In this document: piece after piece, positions 1 to 8,134 of the stretch
How positions within the stretch are numbered: the stretch's first letter is position 1
How the letters are laid out: every line of letters begins with the position of its first letter
Assembly: GCA_036558005.1 (NCBI GenBank)
Contig: DATBGO010000144.1
Span: forward strand, 26,900 to 90,899
Source: DATBGO01 sp036558005
GTDB lineage: Bacteria > Actinomycetota > Actinomycetes > Streptosporangiales > Streptosporangiaceae
Direction of reading: 5' to 3'
DNA: 64,000 bases
Notes under the pieces: generated by a model
What the model saw: the letters and a program-made list of their open reading frames with translations, nothing else
What the model was told of the DNA's origin: nothing
Database searches by the model: none
Program-made: the position numbers and the translations under genes

Positions 1-957
1 CGCAAGGTCGGGCCGGACGAGCCGAAGAAGTACAACTACCACTTCAAGCACATGACCACGGTCGGCGAGCCGATCGAGCCCGAGGTCTGGCGCTGGTACC
101 ACTCCGAGGTCGGCAAGGGCGAAGCGGTCATCGTGGACACCTGGTGGCAGACCGAGACCGGCGGCTTCCTGGGCAGCACGCTGCCCGCGCTCAAGCCGAT
201 GAAGCCGGGCAGCTGCGGGCCGGCCGCGCTGGGCATCTACCCGGTGATCTACGACGAGGACGGCAACGAGGTGGCGGCCGGCAGCGGCCGCGCGGGCAAC
301 ATCTGCATCCGCAACCCGTGGCCGGGGATCTTCGAGGGCGTCTGGGGCCAGCCCGAGCGGTTCGTGGACACCTACTACCGCAAGTACAACAAGGACCCCG
401 ACAGCACCGACTGGCACGACTGGCCGTACTTCGCCGGCGACGGCGCGGTGCAGGCGGCCGACGGCTACTTCCGGATCCTGGGCCGGGTCGACGACGTGAT
501 CAACGTGGCCGGGCACCGGCTGGGCACCAAGGAGCTGGAGTCGGCGAGCCTGACCGTGCCCGAGGTCGCCGAGGCGGCCGCGGTCCCGGTGGTCGACGAC
601 ATCCGCGGCCGTGCGGTGGAGATGTACATCTCGCTCAAGCCCGGCTTCGATCCGGGCAAGGACGTGGAAGCCAAGATCACCAAGGCCATCGAGACCGAGA
701 TCGGCAAGATCGCCCGGCCGAAGAATGTCTGGATCGTGGCGGATATGCCCAAGACCAGGTCGGGCAAGATCATGCGCCGGGTGATCGCGTCCATCTCCAA
801 CTTCACCGACGTCGGGGACGTGACCACGCTGGCCAACCCGGAGGTCGTCGACAGCATCAGGCAGCACGTGCAGGGCGCGAAGGCGGAGAAGGGCGAGGTG
901 CCGCGCGAGCTGACCGAGACCGAGCAGCAGGAGATCAAGAAGTTCGGGGCGGAGTAG
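1..957 (+). CDS. acs: Acetyl-CoA synthetase, AMP-forming (3' part, cut by window edge)
   Basis: The reading frame is open from base 1 and gives 318 residues, so the N-terminal half lies outside the window. The enzyme activates acetate (or a close short-chain acid) to acetyl-CoA through an acyl-adenylate. Visible family motifs are the VGEPIEPE segment, the substrate-pocket WWQTETGG motif, the hinge region with YFRILGRVDDVINVAGHR, and the C-terminal PKTRSGKIMRR with the catalytic lysine that acetylation controls in this family. A hairpin follows the stop at about 969-1004. It faces the lysine-degradation genes, whose route yields acetyl-CoA-level products, but co-regulation is only a guess. Acetate rather than propionate is inferred from overall similarity; the pocket was not analysed. 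Confidence 0.93.
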   Translation, partial: RKVGPDEPKKYNYHFKHMTTVGEPIEPEVWRWYHSEVGKGEAVIVDTWWQTETGGFLGSTLPALKPMKPGSCGPAALGIYPVIYDEDGNEVAAGSGRAGNICIRNPWPGIFEGVWGQPERFVDTYYRKYNKDPDSTDWHDWPYFAGDGAVQAADGYFRILGRVDDVINVAGHRLGTKELESASLTVPEVAEAAAVPVVDDIRGRAVEMYISLKPGFDPGKDVEAKITKAIETEIGKIARPKNVWIVADMPKTRSGKIMRRVIASISNFTDVGDVTTLANPEVVDSIRQHVQGAKAEKGEVPRELTETEQQEIKKFGAE

Positions 958-1666
958 CGCAGCCGGGCGCCCGCCCGGCGGCCCGCCGGCTTAACCGGGC
1001 GGGCGGCAGCGGGGCGGGCGGCGCCGCCGCCGACCGGCACCGCCCGGCCCGGCTGGCGCTGGCACTGAGCTGGTAGGCGCGGGCCACGTTGGCGTTGACC
1101 GCGGCGATGCGGCCGCTGGCCAGCCTCAGCACGGCGCCGATCCTGGCCCTGGCGCTGGCGATCTTGTGCCGTACCAGGGCCGGCCCTGGCTGGCCGCCGC
1201 CCCCGGCGTAGCCGGGCTTGGCGCGCCGCACCGCCGCGAGCCGGCCCTCCAGGCCGGCCACCGCGCGGCGCAGCGCCGCCAGGTACCTGCGCAGCGCGCG
1301 GGCGTCGGCGGCCATCCCCGACCGGTACGCGCTGACCCCGGTGGCGTCCGAGCTGACCTGGACCGCGTAGCCGCAGACGGTGTCCCTGCCGGCGCCCCGG
1401 CGGGCCCGTTCCAGCGTCCGGCGGGCGTCCCCGCGGGTGCGTTCCAGCGCGGCCGCGGACAGGCCCGCGGCCTGTGTCATCGCGGCCAGTTCCCCGCTCA
1501 CCACCCGCCGGGCCTGGCGCACCGTCACCGCCGCGGGGGCCAGCCCGGCCGCCGGGTGGCCGGGCCGGGCGGCGGTGGCCTGGCCGGGCCCGGCGCAGCC
1601 CGCGGTCACCCCCGAGGCGGCCAGCGCCAGCACCGACACCCACCGGCGACCGCGCAGCGTTCCCAC
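935..1666 (-). CDS. Hypothetical secreted lipoprotein
   Basis: The 243-residue product has a short basic N-terminus, a hydrophobic stretch and a lipobox VTAGC with Cys24, so it is probably lipidated and anchored outside the membrane. The middle (about residues 50-190) is Ala/Arg-rich and predicted helical; I recognise no family. It starts with GTG. The 3' end overlaps the convergent acs gene by 23 bp, and the C-terminal 35 residues are Pro/Ala/Arg-rich low complexity, so the true end or even reality of the gene is not certain. It lies downstream of kal on the same strand with an 87-bp gap. Confidence 0.55.
   Translation of the reverse strand: MGTLRGRRWVSVLALAASGVTAGCAGPGQATAARPGHPAAGLAPAAVTVRQARRVVSGELAAMTQAAGLSAAALERTRGDARRTLERARRGAGRDTVCGYAVQVSSDATGVSAYRSGMAADARALRRYLAALRRAVAGLEGRLAAVRRAKPGYAGGGGQPGPALVRHKIASARARIGAVLRLASGRIAAVNANVARAYQLSASASRAGRCRSAAAPPAPLPPARLSRRAAGRAPGCATPPRTS
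969..1004 (+). terminator. Hairpin after acs
   Basis: Perfect 10-bp arms (969-978 and 995-1004) surround a 16-nt loop, 12 bp after the acs stop. There is no U-tract. It lies inside the 3' end of the convergent lipoprotein gene, so the function is uncertain. Confidence 0.4.
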
Positions 1667-1753
1667 CCCCGGGCCGCGACCGCCGCGCTACCCCCGGCGC
1701 GGGACATGCCCGTCGCGGCCATCCGACCGGTAACTACCCAGCCGCGCCCCCGG

Positions 1754-2149
1754 TCACCCGCCCGGCGGCGGGACGACCACGGTCCCCGCGGCGGTCACCG
1801 CCACGATGGGGTCGGCGAGCACCCGGGCCGCGGACGGGCCGCGGCCGGGCTCGCCGCGGCAGACCACCCGGGCCTCGAAGGCCAGGTCCCGGCTGCGGCG
1901 GCCGACCCTGGTGACGGTGGCGGTCACCTCCAGCACGTCACCGGCCCGCACCGGGGCGCGGAACTGGACGTCGGAGTAGGACGCGAACAGGCCCTCGTCG
2001 CCGTCGGCCCGGATGCACGCCTCGGTCGCCACGTCGCCGAACAGGGCGAGCACGTACGCGCCGTCGACCAGGCTGCCCGCGTAGTGGGCGTGGCTGTAGG
2101 GGACGTACCGGCGGTGGGTGACCGCCAGGCCGGGCCGCGGGCCGGTCAT
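1754..2149 (-). CDS. kal: 3-aminobutyryl-CoA ammonia-lyase (Kal)
   Basis: A 131-residue hotdog-fold protein. Kal removes ammonia from 3-aminobutyryl-CoA to give crotonyl-CoA, the last specific step of lysine fermentation. The segments SHAHYAGSLVDGA, LFGDVATE and DGDEGLF closely resemble the clostridial/fusobacterial enzyme as I remember it, and length fits. The ATG at 2149 overlaps the kamE stop as ATGA, so it is translationally coupled to kamE. Together with kamD, kamE and kdd it forms one transcription unit read leftward. A generic hotdog thioesterase is the alternative, but the context strongly favours Kal. Confidence 0.9.
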   Translation of the reverse strand: MTGPRPGLAVTHRRYVPYSHAHYAGSLVDGAYVLALFGDVATEACIRADGDEGLFASYSDVQFRAPVRAGDVLEVTATVTRVGRRSRDLAFEARVVCRGEPGRGPSAARVLADPIVAVTAAGTVVVPPPGG

Positions 2150-2904
2150 GCCCGCCGTCCCGCCGGGCCGGCCAGCTCGTGCACCAGGTAGCTGGCCACT
2201 TCGCCGGGCGTGGTGCCGCGGCCGAAGATCTTGTCGACGCCGAGCCCGGCGGCCATCCCGGGGTCGAACCTGGGCCCGCCGACCACCAGCAGCGGGCGGC
2301 GGCCGCCCGCGCCGCCGAACGCGGCCGACAGCTCGCGCGCGTTCGACAGGTGCGCGTCCCGCTGGGTGACGACCTGGCTGACCAGGACGGCGTCGGCCCG
2401 CTCGGCCCGCGCCCTGGCGACCAGGTCGGCGACGTCCACCTGCGCTCCGAGGTTGATCACCCGCATCTCCCGGTAGTACTCCAGGCCCTTCTCGCCCGCG
2501 TGGCCCTTGACGTTCAGGATGGCATCGATGCCGACGGTGTGCGCGTCGGTGCCGATGCACGCGCCGAGCACCACCAGCTTGCGGCCGAGGGCGGACCGGA
2601 TCGCCAGGTTGGCTTCCCTGGCCGACAGCAGCGGGTACTCCCGCTCGGTCACGCTCACCTGGTCCAGGTCGACCAGGTGCCGCACCTGGCCGTAGACGAT
2701 GCAGAAGGTGAAGTCGGGCCCGACCGGCTTGGCGTGCACCACCATCGCGTTGTCCAGGCCCATCTTGGCCGCCAGCTGCAGCGCCGCGCCCTCGGCCCTG
2801 GCCCGCTGGCTGGCGTCGGCGGCCGGGACCGGCAGGGTGAACGACAGCTGCACCCGCCCGTCCCCGGTGGTGTCGCCGTAGGGCCTGATGATCGTGGCGG
2901 TCAT
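2146..2904 (-). CDS. kamE: Lysine 5,6-aminomutase beta subunit (KamE)
   Basis: This 252-residue subunit carries the adenosylcobalamin-binding domain of the PLP/B12 enzyme that converts beta-lysine to 3,5-diaminohexanoate. The signature TDAHTVGID gives the cobalt-ligating His122, and the PLP-forming lysine is Lys133 in NVKGHAG; the spacing of 11 matches His133/Lys144 of the characterised clostridial enzyme. The C-terminal half has a Rossmann-like B12 fold with LVSQVVT and VVGGPRF. The ATG at 2904 overlaps the kamD stop as ATGA. Both catalytic residues are intact, so the enzyme should be active if B12 is available. Confidence 0.96.
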   Translation of the reverse strand: MTATIIRPYGDTTGDGRVQLSFTLPVPAADASQRARAEGAALQLAAKMGLDNAMVVHAKPVGPDFTFCIVYGQVRHLVDLDQVSVTEREYPLLSAREANLAIRSALGRKLVVLGACIGTDAHTVGIDAILNVKGHAGEKGLEYYREMRVINLGAQVDVADLVARARAERADAVLVSQVVTQRDAHLSNARELSAAFGGAGGRRPLLVVGGPRFDPGMAAGLGVDKIFGRGTTPGEVASYLVHELAGPAGRRA

Positions 2905-4508
2905 GCCCGCGCTCCGTCCTGGGCGGCCGCGGCGGGCGGCCCGGCAGCCAGCAGCTCGGCCGCCGGGTTGAAGTACCCCTCGGCCTGCTCGATCACGCCG
3001 TCCAGGCCGCGGCCGCCGTCGGCGGGGCGCCTGGTGATCCCGAACGTCCCGGCCGCGATGGCGTGCAGCAGCCCCTCGTCGCAGATCCGGCGCAGCAGCC
3101 GGACCGCCTCGTCGAGCACCTCGCTGGCCCGCCGCTCGATGAAGCCGCCAGGGGCCGGGCAGAAGTTCTCGCCGAGCCGCCCGGCGGCCTCCCTGACGTA
3201 GCGCACGTTCTCGATCGCCAGGTCGCGGTCGGACAGGAACGGGGTGTGGATGCCCTCGGTCATCATGCCGACCAGCAGGATCGACTGGCCGGTCATCAGG
3301 CCGCACAGGTTGAAGAACGCGTCCAGCAGGTAGCCGGCGAACACGTTGCCGGTCATGTGCTTGGTCGGCGGCATGTACTTCAGCGGCGCGTCCGGGAACA
3401 GCTCGCGGACCAGCTGGGCGTGCGCGAGCTCCAGCAGGAACGAGTCGGGCACCGCCGGGCTGATCTCGAACGCGTGCCCGAGGCCGAGCTGACCGTCGGC
3501 CAGGCCGGCTTCCTTGCCGAAGAACTCGTTCAGCAGCTGGGACACGATCACGGTGTGCGCGGCGTCGACGGCGTCGGCGGTGGTCAGGTAGTTGTCCTCG
3601 CCGGTGTTGATGATGATCCCGGCCCGGGCGTGCACCTGCCGGGAGAACCGCTGGTCGATGAAGGTCCGGCGGGGGTTGATGTCGCGGAAGATGATGCCGT
3701 ACATGCAGTCGTTGAGCATCATGTCCAGCCGCTCCAGCCCGGCCAGGGCGGCGATCTCGGGCATGCACAGCCCGGAGGCGTAGTTGGTCAGCCGGACGTA
3801 GCGGCCGAGCTCGCGCGAGGCCTGGTCCAGGGCGGCCCGCATCAGCCGGAAGTTCTCCCTGGTCGCGTACGTGCCCGCGAAGCCTTCGGTGGTGGCGCCC
3901 TCGGGCACGTAGTCCAGCAGCGACTGCCCGGTGGAGCGGATCACCGCGATGATGTCGGCGCCCTCCCGCGCCGCCGCCTGGGCCTGCGGGATGTCCTCGT
4001 GGATGTCCCCGGTCGCGACGATCAGGTAGATCCACGGCCGGGGCGGGTCGGCGGTATGGGCGATCATCTGCTGGCGCCGCTCGCGCTGGGCGTCGATGGT
4101 GGCCAGGCCAGCCCGGACCGCCGTGGTGGCGGCCGCGGCGGCCCTGGCCGCGTCGGCTCCGTCGGGGATCCGGAACTTGACCCGGCCGTGCGCGGCGTCG
4201 GCGGCCAGGGCGGCCAGCCCGTCGTAGCCGCCGGCCTGCAGCGCGTCCCAGGCCGGCAGCGCGATGCCGTGCTCCAGCCCGGCGGTGTCGCGGATCGCGT
4301 CGGCCAGCCGGTTGACCCAGGGCATCCCGTCCGGGTCGGCCCCGTCCAGCCCGGCCAGCCTGAGCACGGCCCGCTCGACCGAGACGGTGGTGTGCGAGGT
4401 GGCCAGGTCGACGATCGGCTGCCCGGCCCGGCGGGCCAGCGCGCGCGCCTCGCGCACGACCGCGGGGTCGAGGCCGAGCTTTCCGGCCTTCGGGTTACCG
4501 CTGTCCAT
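2901..4508 (-). CDS. kamD: Lysine 5,6-aminomutase alpha subunit (KamD)
   Basis: This 535-residue protein is the large TIM-barrel subunit that, with KamE, moves the terminal amino group of beta-lysine (or D-lysine) from C6 to C5. Conserved stretches include WIYLIVATGDIHEDI, IRSTGQSLLDYVPEG, RLTNYASGLCMPE, IFRDINPRRTF and KYMPPTKHMTGN. Length is close to the clostridial subunit. The ATG at 4508 lies within the kdd 3' end (14-bp overlap), and its stop overlaps kamE. The C-terminal about 15 residues are an Ala-rich tail. Confidence 0.97.
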   Translation of the reverse strand: MDSGNPKAGKLGLDPAVVREARALARRAGQPIVDLATSHTTVSVERAVLRLAGLDGADPDGMPWVNRLADAIRDTAGLEHGIALPAWDALQAGGYDGLAALAADAAHGRVKFRIPDGADAARAAAAATTAVRAGLATIDAQRERRQQMIAHTADPPRPWIYLIVATGDIHEDIPQAQAAAREGADIIAVIRSTGQSLLDYVPEGATTEGFAGTYATRENFRLMRAALDQASRELGRYVRLTNYASGLCMPEIAALAGLERLDMMLNDCMYGIIFRDINPRRTFIDQRFSRQVHARAGIIINTGEDNYLTTADAVDAAHTVIVSQLLNEFFGKEAGLADGQLGLGHAFEISPAVPDSFLLELAHAQLVRELFPDAPLKYMPPTKHMTGNVFAGYLLDAFFNLCGLMTGQSILLVGMMTEGIHTPFLSDRDLAIENVRYVREAAGRLGENFCPAPGGFIERRASEVLDEAVRLLRRICDEGLLHAIAAGTFGITRRPADGGRGLDGVIEQAEGYFNPAAELLAAGPPAAAAQDGARA

Positions 4509-5628
4509 CGCGTTCCTCTCCCTGCTCGGCTGGCTGCCCGGCGCGGCCGCCGCGGGCGGCCGCGGGCACCCGGCGCTCGAACAGCGCCCGGACGCCGGCC
4601 TCCGCCCTGATCAGGTCCAGGGCCAGCCTGGCATGGCCGGGCACGTAACCGTTGCCTACCAGCATCGTGACATCCGCGGCGACCCCCTCCGCGCCCAGTG
4701 CCGCCGCGGTGAACGAGGTGGCCATCGAGAAGAAGATCACGGTGCCGCCGGCCGCGGTGGACAAGATCGCGCCGCCCTCGCAGCCGGGCACGTCGACGCA
4801 GACGACGCTCACGTCGGCCGGGCCGCCCGCGGCGGCGACCGCGGCGCTGACCGCGACCGGGTCGCGGGCGTCGGCGACGACCACCTCGTCGGCCAGGCCC
4901 GCGGCGGCCAGCAGGTCCGCCTCGTCCCCGGACGGCACCACGCCGATGACGTGCCCGGCGCCGGCCCGGCGGGCCGCGGCCGCGGACAGGCTGCCGCTCT
5001 TGCCCGCCGCGCCGAGCACCGCGACCACCGGGCGGCGCCGCCCGCCGCGGGCGGCGGCCCGCGCCACCACCCGGTGCGTCAGCGCGGGCGCGCCGCAGAC
5101 GTCCAGCACCGCCAGGGCCAGCGGCCCGGGCAGGTCGGCGGGCAGCACCGCCGCGATCGACCGGCCGAACAAGATCGCGTGCCCGGCGCAGGGCACCTGC
5201 TCGGACCGGCCGTCCCAGCCGGCCAGCCCGTCGGTGATCACCAGCGGGGTCAGGCTGAGCGACACCAGGGTCGCGACCTGGTCGCCGGGCGTGAGCCCGA
5301 GCGGCGAGTCCGGGCCCGCCTCCGCCACCTGCCCGGTCAGCATCCCGCCGGACCCGGTGACCGGGTTCTGCATCTTGCCCCGGCTGGCCACGATGTCCAG
5401 GACCGCCGCCCGCACCCGCGCCTGGTCGCCGCCGCCGGCCTCGGTGAGCTGCCGGAACGACGCGGCGTCCAGGTTCAGCCTGGTGACGTCCACCCGTACC
5501 TCGTCGGGCCAGATCCCCGGGCTGGCGTCCAGCCGCCAGGCGGCCTGCGGCAGCACCCCGGCCGGCTCCAGCACCCGGTGCAGGCCGAGCGGAGAGCCCG
5601 CGGATCGCCTGGCCTGCGGTCGGCTCAC
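4495..5628 (-). CDS. kdd: L-erythro-3,5-diaminohexanoate dehydrogenase (Kdd)
   Basis: The 377-residue oxidoreductase turns 3,5-diaminohexanoate into 3-keto-5-aminohexanoate with NAD(P)+. The N-terminal part has the Kdd-like LGLHRVLEP and GKMQNPVTGSGGML stretches; the central Rossmann fold contains VAVLGAAGKSGS, followed by HVIGVVPS. I chose the GTG at 5628 because a strong ribosome-binding sequence (AAGGGGGAG) lies 3 nt upstream; an ATG at 5691 would add 21 unlike residues. It is the first gene of the kdd-kamD-kamE-kal run and is divergent from kamA. Its mRNA leader carries a hairpin at 5658-5681. Confidence 0.94.
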   Translation of the reverse strand: MSRPQARRSAGSPLGLHRVLEPAGVLPQAAWRLDASPGIWPDEVRVDVTRLNLDAASFRQLTEAGGGDQARVRAAVLDIVASRGKMQNPVTGSGGMLTGQVAEAGPDSPLGLTPGDQVATLVSLSLTPLVITDGLAGWDGRSEQVPCAGHAILFGRSIAAVLPADLPGPLALAVLDVCGAPALTHRVVARAAARGGRRRPVVAVLGAAGKSGSLSAAAARRAGAGHVIGVVPSGDEADLLAAAGLADEVVVADARDPVAVSAAVAAAGGPADVSVVCVDVPGCEGGAILSTAAGGTVIFFSMATSFTAAALGAEGVAADVTMLVGNGYVPGHARLALDLIRAEAGVRALFERRVPAAARGGRAGQPAEQGEERDGQR

Positions 5629-5657
5629 GTACTCCCCCTTCTCTGCTTCAGGCTCGA

Positions 5658-5681
5658 CGCGGCCGGCCCGGACCGGCCGCG
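5658..5681 (-). promoter_or_regulatory. Hairpin in the kdd mRNA leader
   Basis: Perfect 9-bp arms (5658-5666 and 5673-5681) with a 6-nt loop lie between the proposed kdd -10 box and its ribosome-binding site. This placement suits an attenuator or RNA-stability element; function is inferred. Confidence 0.4.
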
Positions 5682-5730
5682 GCGGCGCCACGGGCCTACC
5701 AGCACGATCCGGTAGAATTTCCTGCGTCGA

Positions 5731-5736
5731 ACTATA
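5731..5736 (-). promoter_or_regulatory. Putative -10 box for the kdd operon
   Basis: TATAGT on the minus strand, about 100 bp upstream of kdd. A TTACGC hexamer sits 16 bp further upstream but is a poor -35. The predicted transcript would have a leader of about 95 nt. Confidence 0.4.
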
Positions 5737-5820
5737 CAGTCGCGAGCTTCTTGCGTAACCCGCCGGGTTTGCTGGCTATCGTTGCGCTGACAGCGAGCTG
5801 CGAGGGGCAGGTAAATCGAC

Positions 5821-7206
5821 ATGATCGAACAGCCTTACTCCTACCGGCACAGCGAGCTGGCCGAGCCGGACTGGCGGCGGCTGCCCGGCTGGGCGGACGT
5901 CAGCGAGGCGGACTGGGAGTCCGCGCAGTGGCAGCGCGCGCACTGCGTGAAGAACATCCGCCAGCTGCGCCAGCTGCTCGGCCCGGGCCTGTCCGATGGC
6001 TTCTGCGCCGACCTGGAGCGTGACCAGCAGCAGCGGGCCACCATGTCGATGCTGGTGACGCCGCAGATGCTCAGCACCATGGTGCCAGGCGGCGACCCGG
6101 CGCGGCCCGGCTTCACCGACGCGTTCTACGCCGACCCGGTGCGCCGGTACATGATCCCGGTGTTCAGCGACCGGCGGACCGACTGGCCCTCGCACCCGGA
6201 GGCGTCCAGGGACTCGCTGCACGAGGCGGAGATGTGGGCGGTCGAGGGGCTGACCCACCGGTACCCGACCAAGGTGCTCGCCGAGGTGCTGCCGACCTGC
6301 CCGCAGTACTGCGGTCACTGCACCAGGATGGACCTGGTCGGCAACCCCACCCCGGTGACCGGCAAGCACAAGTTCGGGCTGGCCCGCGACGACCGGCTGA
6401 CCGCGATGATCGAGTACCTGCACGCCACCCCCGGGGTGCGTGACGTGGTGGTGTCCGGCGGCGACGTCGCCAACCTGCCCTGGCCGCGGCTGGAGGCGTT
6501 CGTGTCCCGGCTGCTCGAGGTGCCCAGCATCCGCGACATCAGGCTGGCCACCAAGGCGCTGATGGGGCTGCCGCAGTACTGGCTGTCGGATGAGGTGCGG
6601 GCGGGCATGCAGCGGCTGGCCGCCGTCGCCAGGAAGCAGGACGTGAGCATCGCCATCCACACCCACGTGAACGCGGCGCAGTCGGTCACCCCGCTGGTGG
6701 CCAGGGCCGCCAAGGCGATGCTGGAGACCGGCATCAGGGATGTCAGGAACCAGGGGGTGCTGCTGCGCGGCACCAACGACAGCGCGGCCGCCCTGCTGGA
6801 CCTGTGCTTCGTGCTGCTGGACGACGCGAAGATCAGCCCGTACTACTTCTACATGTGCGACATGATCCCGAACAGCGAGCACTGGCGGCTGACCCTGGCC
6901 GAGGCGCAGCAGCTGCAGCACCAGATCATGGGCTACCTGCCCGGGTTCGCCACCCCGCGGCTGCTGTGCGACGTGCCCTACGTCGGCAAGCGGTGGGTGC
7001 ACCAGGTGGCCAGGTACGACACCGAGCGGGGCATCTCGTACTGGACCAAGAACTACCGCACCGGGGTCGAGGCCGGCGATCCGCTGGCGCTGGTGCGCGA
7101 GTACCGGTACTACGACCCGATCCACCTGCTGCCCGCGCAGGGTCAGCAGTGGTGGCGGTCGCAGCGTCCCGGGCGGGGCCAGCAGGCCGACATGGCCACC
7201 GCCTAG
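5821..7206 (+). CDS. kamA: Lysine 2,3-aminomutase family radical SAM enzyme (KamA)
   Basis: This 461-residue radical SAM/PLP enzyme would convert L-lysine to L-beta-lysine, the first step of the route completed by KamDE and Kdd. The CX3CX2C cluster motif is Cys160-PQY-Cys164-GH-Cys167. Downstream, FYMCDMIP supplies Asp347 and CDVPYVGK supplies Asp384 and Lys390, which align with the substrate-contacting aspartates and PLP lysine of clostridial KamA. The usual glycine-rich PGGGGK is replaced by PYVGK with a loop one residue shorter. It is divergent from kdd across 192 bp; TATCGT at 5777-5782 is a possible -10. Another aminomutase substrate is possible, but neighbours argue for lysine. Its last 4 bp overlap convergent lgt. 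Confidence 0.92.
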   Translation: MIEQPYSYRHSELAEPDWRRLPGWADVSEADWESAQWQRAHCVKNIRQLRQLLGPGLSDGFCADLERDQQQRATMSMLVTPQMLSTMVPGGDPARPGFTDAFYADPVRRYMIPVFSDRRTDWPSHPEASRDSLHEAEMWAVEGLTHRYPTKVLAEVLPTCPQYCGHCTRMDLVGNPTPVTGKHKFGLARDDRLTAMIEYLHATPGVRDVVVSGGDVANLPWPRLEAFVSRLLEVPSIRDIRLATKALMGLPQYWLSDEVRAGMQRLAAVARKQDVSIAIHTHVNAAQSVTPLVARAAKAMLETGIRDVRNQGVLLRGTNDSAAALLDLCFVLLDDAKISPYYFYMCDMIPNSEHWRLTLAEAQQLQHQIMGYLPGFATPRLLCDVPYVGKRWVHQVARYDTERGISYWTKNYRTGVEAGDPLALVREYRYYDPIHLLPAQGQQWWRSQRPGRGQQADMATA

Positions 7207-8057
7207 CCGGCCCGCTCGCCGCCGCTGCTGCTGCTCACCGGCTCTGGCCCGGCGTCGCCGCGCGGCGGGCCCGGCCGCCGCCGCTGGCTGAGCAGGAACC
7301 AGGCGATCCCGGCCACGGTGAGCACCAGCGCGACGAAGAAGTTCAGCCGCAGCCCGAGGAAGTGCTCGGAGGAGTCGATCCGGACCGACTCCTCGAAGAT
7401 CCGGAACGCCGAGTAGCCGGTTACGTACAGCGCGAACAGCCCCGGCGGCCTGATCCGGGTGTGGTGGCCCAGCCACACCAGCGCCGCGGCCAGCGCCAGG
7501 TCGAAGATCAGCTCGTACAGGAAGGTGGGCTGGAACGTGCTGACGGCGTGGTACCCGGCGGGCCGGAACGCCGGGTCGATCTGCAGCCCCCAGGGCAGGC
7601 TCGTGGGCCGGCCGAACAGCTCCTGGTTGAAGTAGTTCCCGATCCGGCCGACCGCCTGCGCCACCAGCAGCGCGGGAGCGACCGCGTCGGCGAACGCGGC
7701 CACGCTGCTGCGGGCCTTGCGGACCCGCCACACCCCGGCCGCGGCGCCCGCCGCGATGCCGCCCCAGACGCCCAGCCCGCCTGACCAGACCGCGAACACC
7801 CCCCACCAGGTGTGCGGCATGATGTCGCCGGGCGTGGTGATGTCGAAGTAGAGCCGCCCGCCGATGATGCCGGCCGGCACCGCCCAGGTGGCCACGTCGG
7901 CGACCAGCCCGGGGTCACCGCCGGCCGCCCGCCAGCGGCGCCGGGTGATGATGATCGCGAGCGCGATCCCGACCACGTACATCAGCCCGTAGAAGTGGAT
8001 GAACGCGGGGCCGATGTGGAACCCGTTCACCGGCGGGCTGGGGATGTGCAGCGCCAT
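7203..8057 (-). CDS. lgt: Prolipoprotein diacylglyceryl transferase (Lgt)
   Basis: The 284-residue polytopic membrane enzyme transfers diacylglycerol to the lipobox cysteine of prolipoproteins. It begins MALHIPSPPVNGF, typical of the family, has about seven hydrophobic segments, and contains the signature GRIGNYFNQELFGRP plus the HFYGLMY motif near the N-terminus. A GTG at 8090 is in frame, but the ATG at 8057 fits the family start and is preceded by TACCCT at the distance expected of a leaderless mRNA. The C-terminus is a short Ser/Gly/Glu tail. Likely clients nearby are the two sugar-binding lipoproteins, the FKBP lipoprotein and the small lipoprotein at the left end. Confidence 0.95.
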   Translation of the reverse strand: MALHIPSPPVNGFHIGPAFIHFYGLMYVVGIALAIIITRRRWRAAGGDPGLVADVATWAVPAGIIGGRLYFDITTPGDIMPHTWWGVFAVWSGGLGVWGGIAAGAAAGVWRVRKARSSVAAFADAVAPALLVAQAVGRIGNYFNQELFGRPTSLPWGLQIDPAFRPAGYHAVSTFQPTFLYELIFDLALAAALVWLGHHTRIRPPGLFALYVTGYSAFRIFEESVRIDSSEHFLGLRLNFFVALVLTVAGIAWFLLSQRRRPGPPRGDAGPEPVSSSSGGERAG

Positions 8058-8064
8058 GGCACCG

Positions 8065-8070
8065 AGGGTA
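8065..8070 (-). promoter_or_regulatory. -10 box, leaderless lgt
   Basis: TACCCT lies 7 nt upstream of the lgt ATG, so transcription would begin at or beside the start codon. Confidence 0.5.
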
Positions 8071-8122
8071 GACCAGCCGCGGCCCGGCACCGGCCGCGGC
8101 GGCGCGCCAGCGCGGCATCGGC

Positions 8123-8128
8123 TAGGGT
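8123..8128 (+). promoter_or_regulatory. -10 box, leaderless O-methyltransferase mRNA
   Basis: TAGGGT lies 6 nt upstream of the GTG at 8135. There is no ribosome-binding sequence, as expected of a leaderless start. Confidence 0.55.
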
Positions 8129-8134
8129 GCAGCC

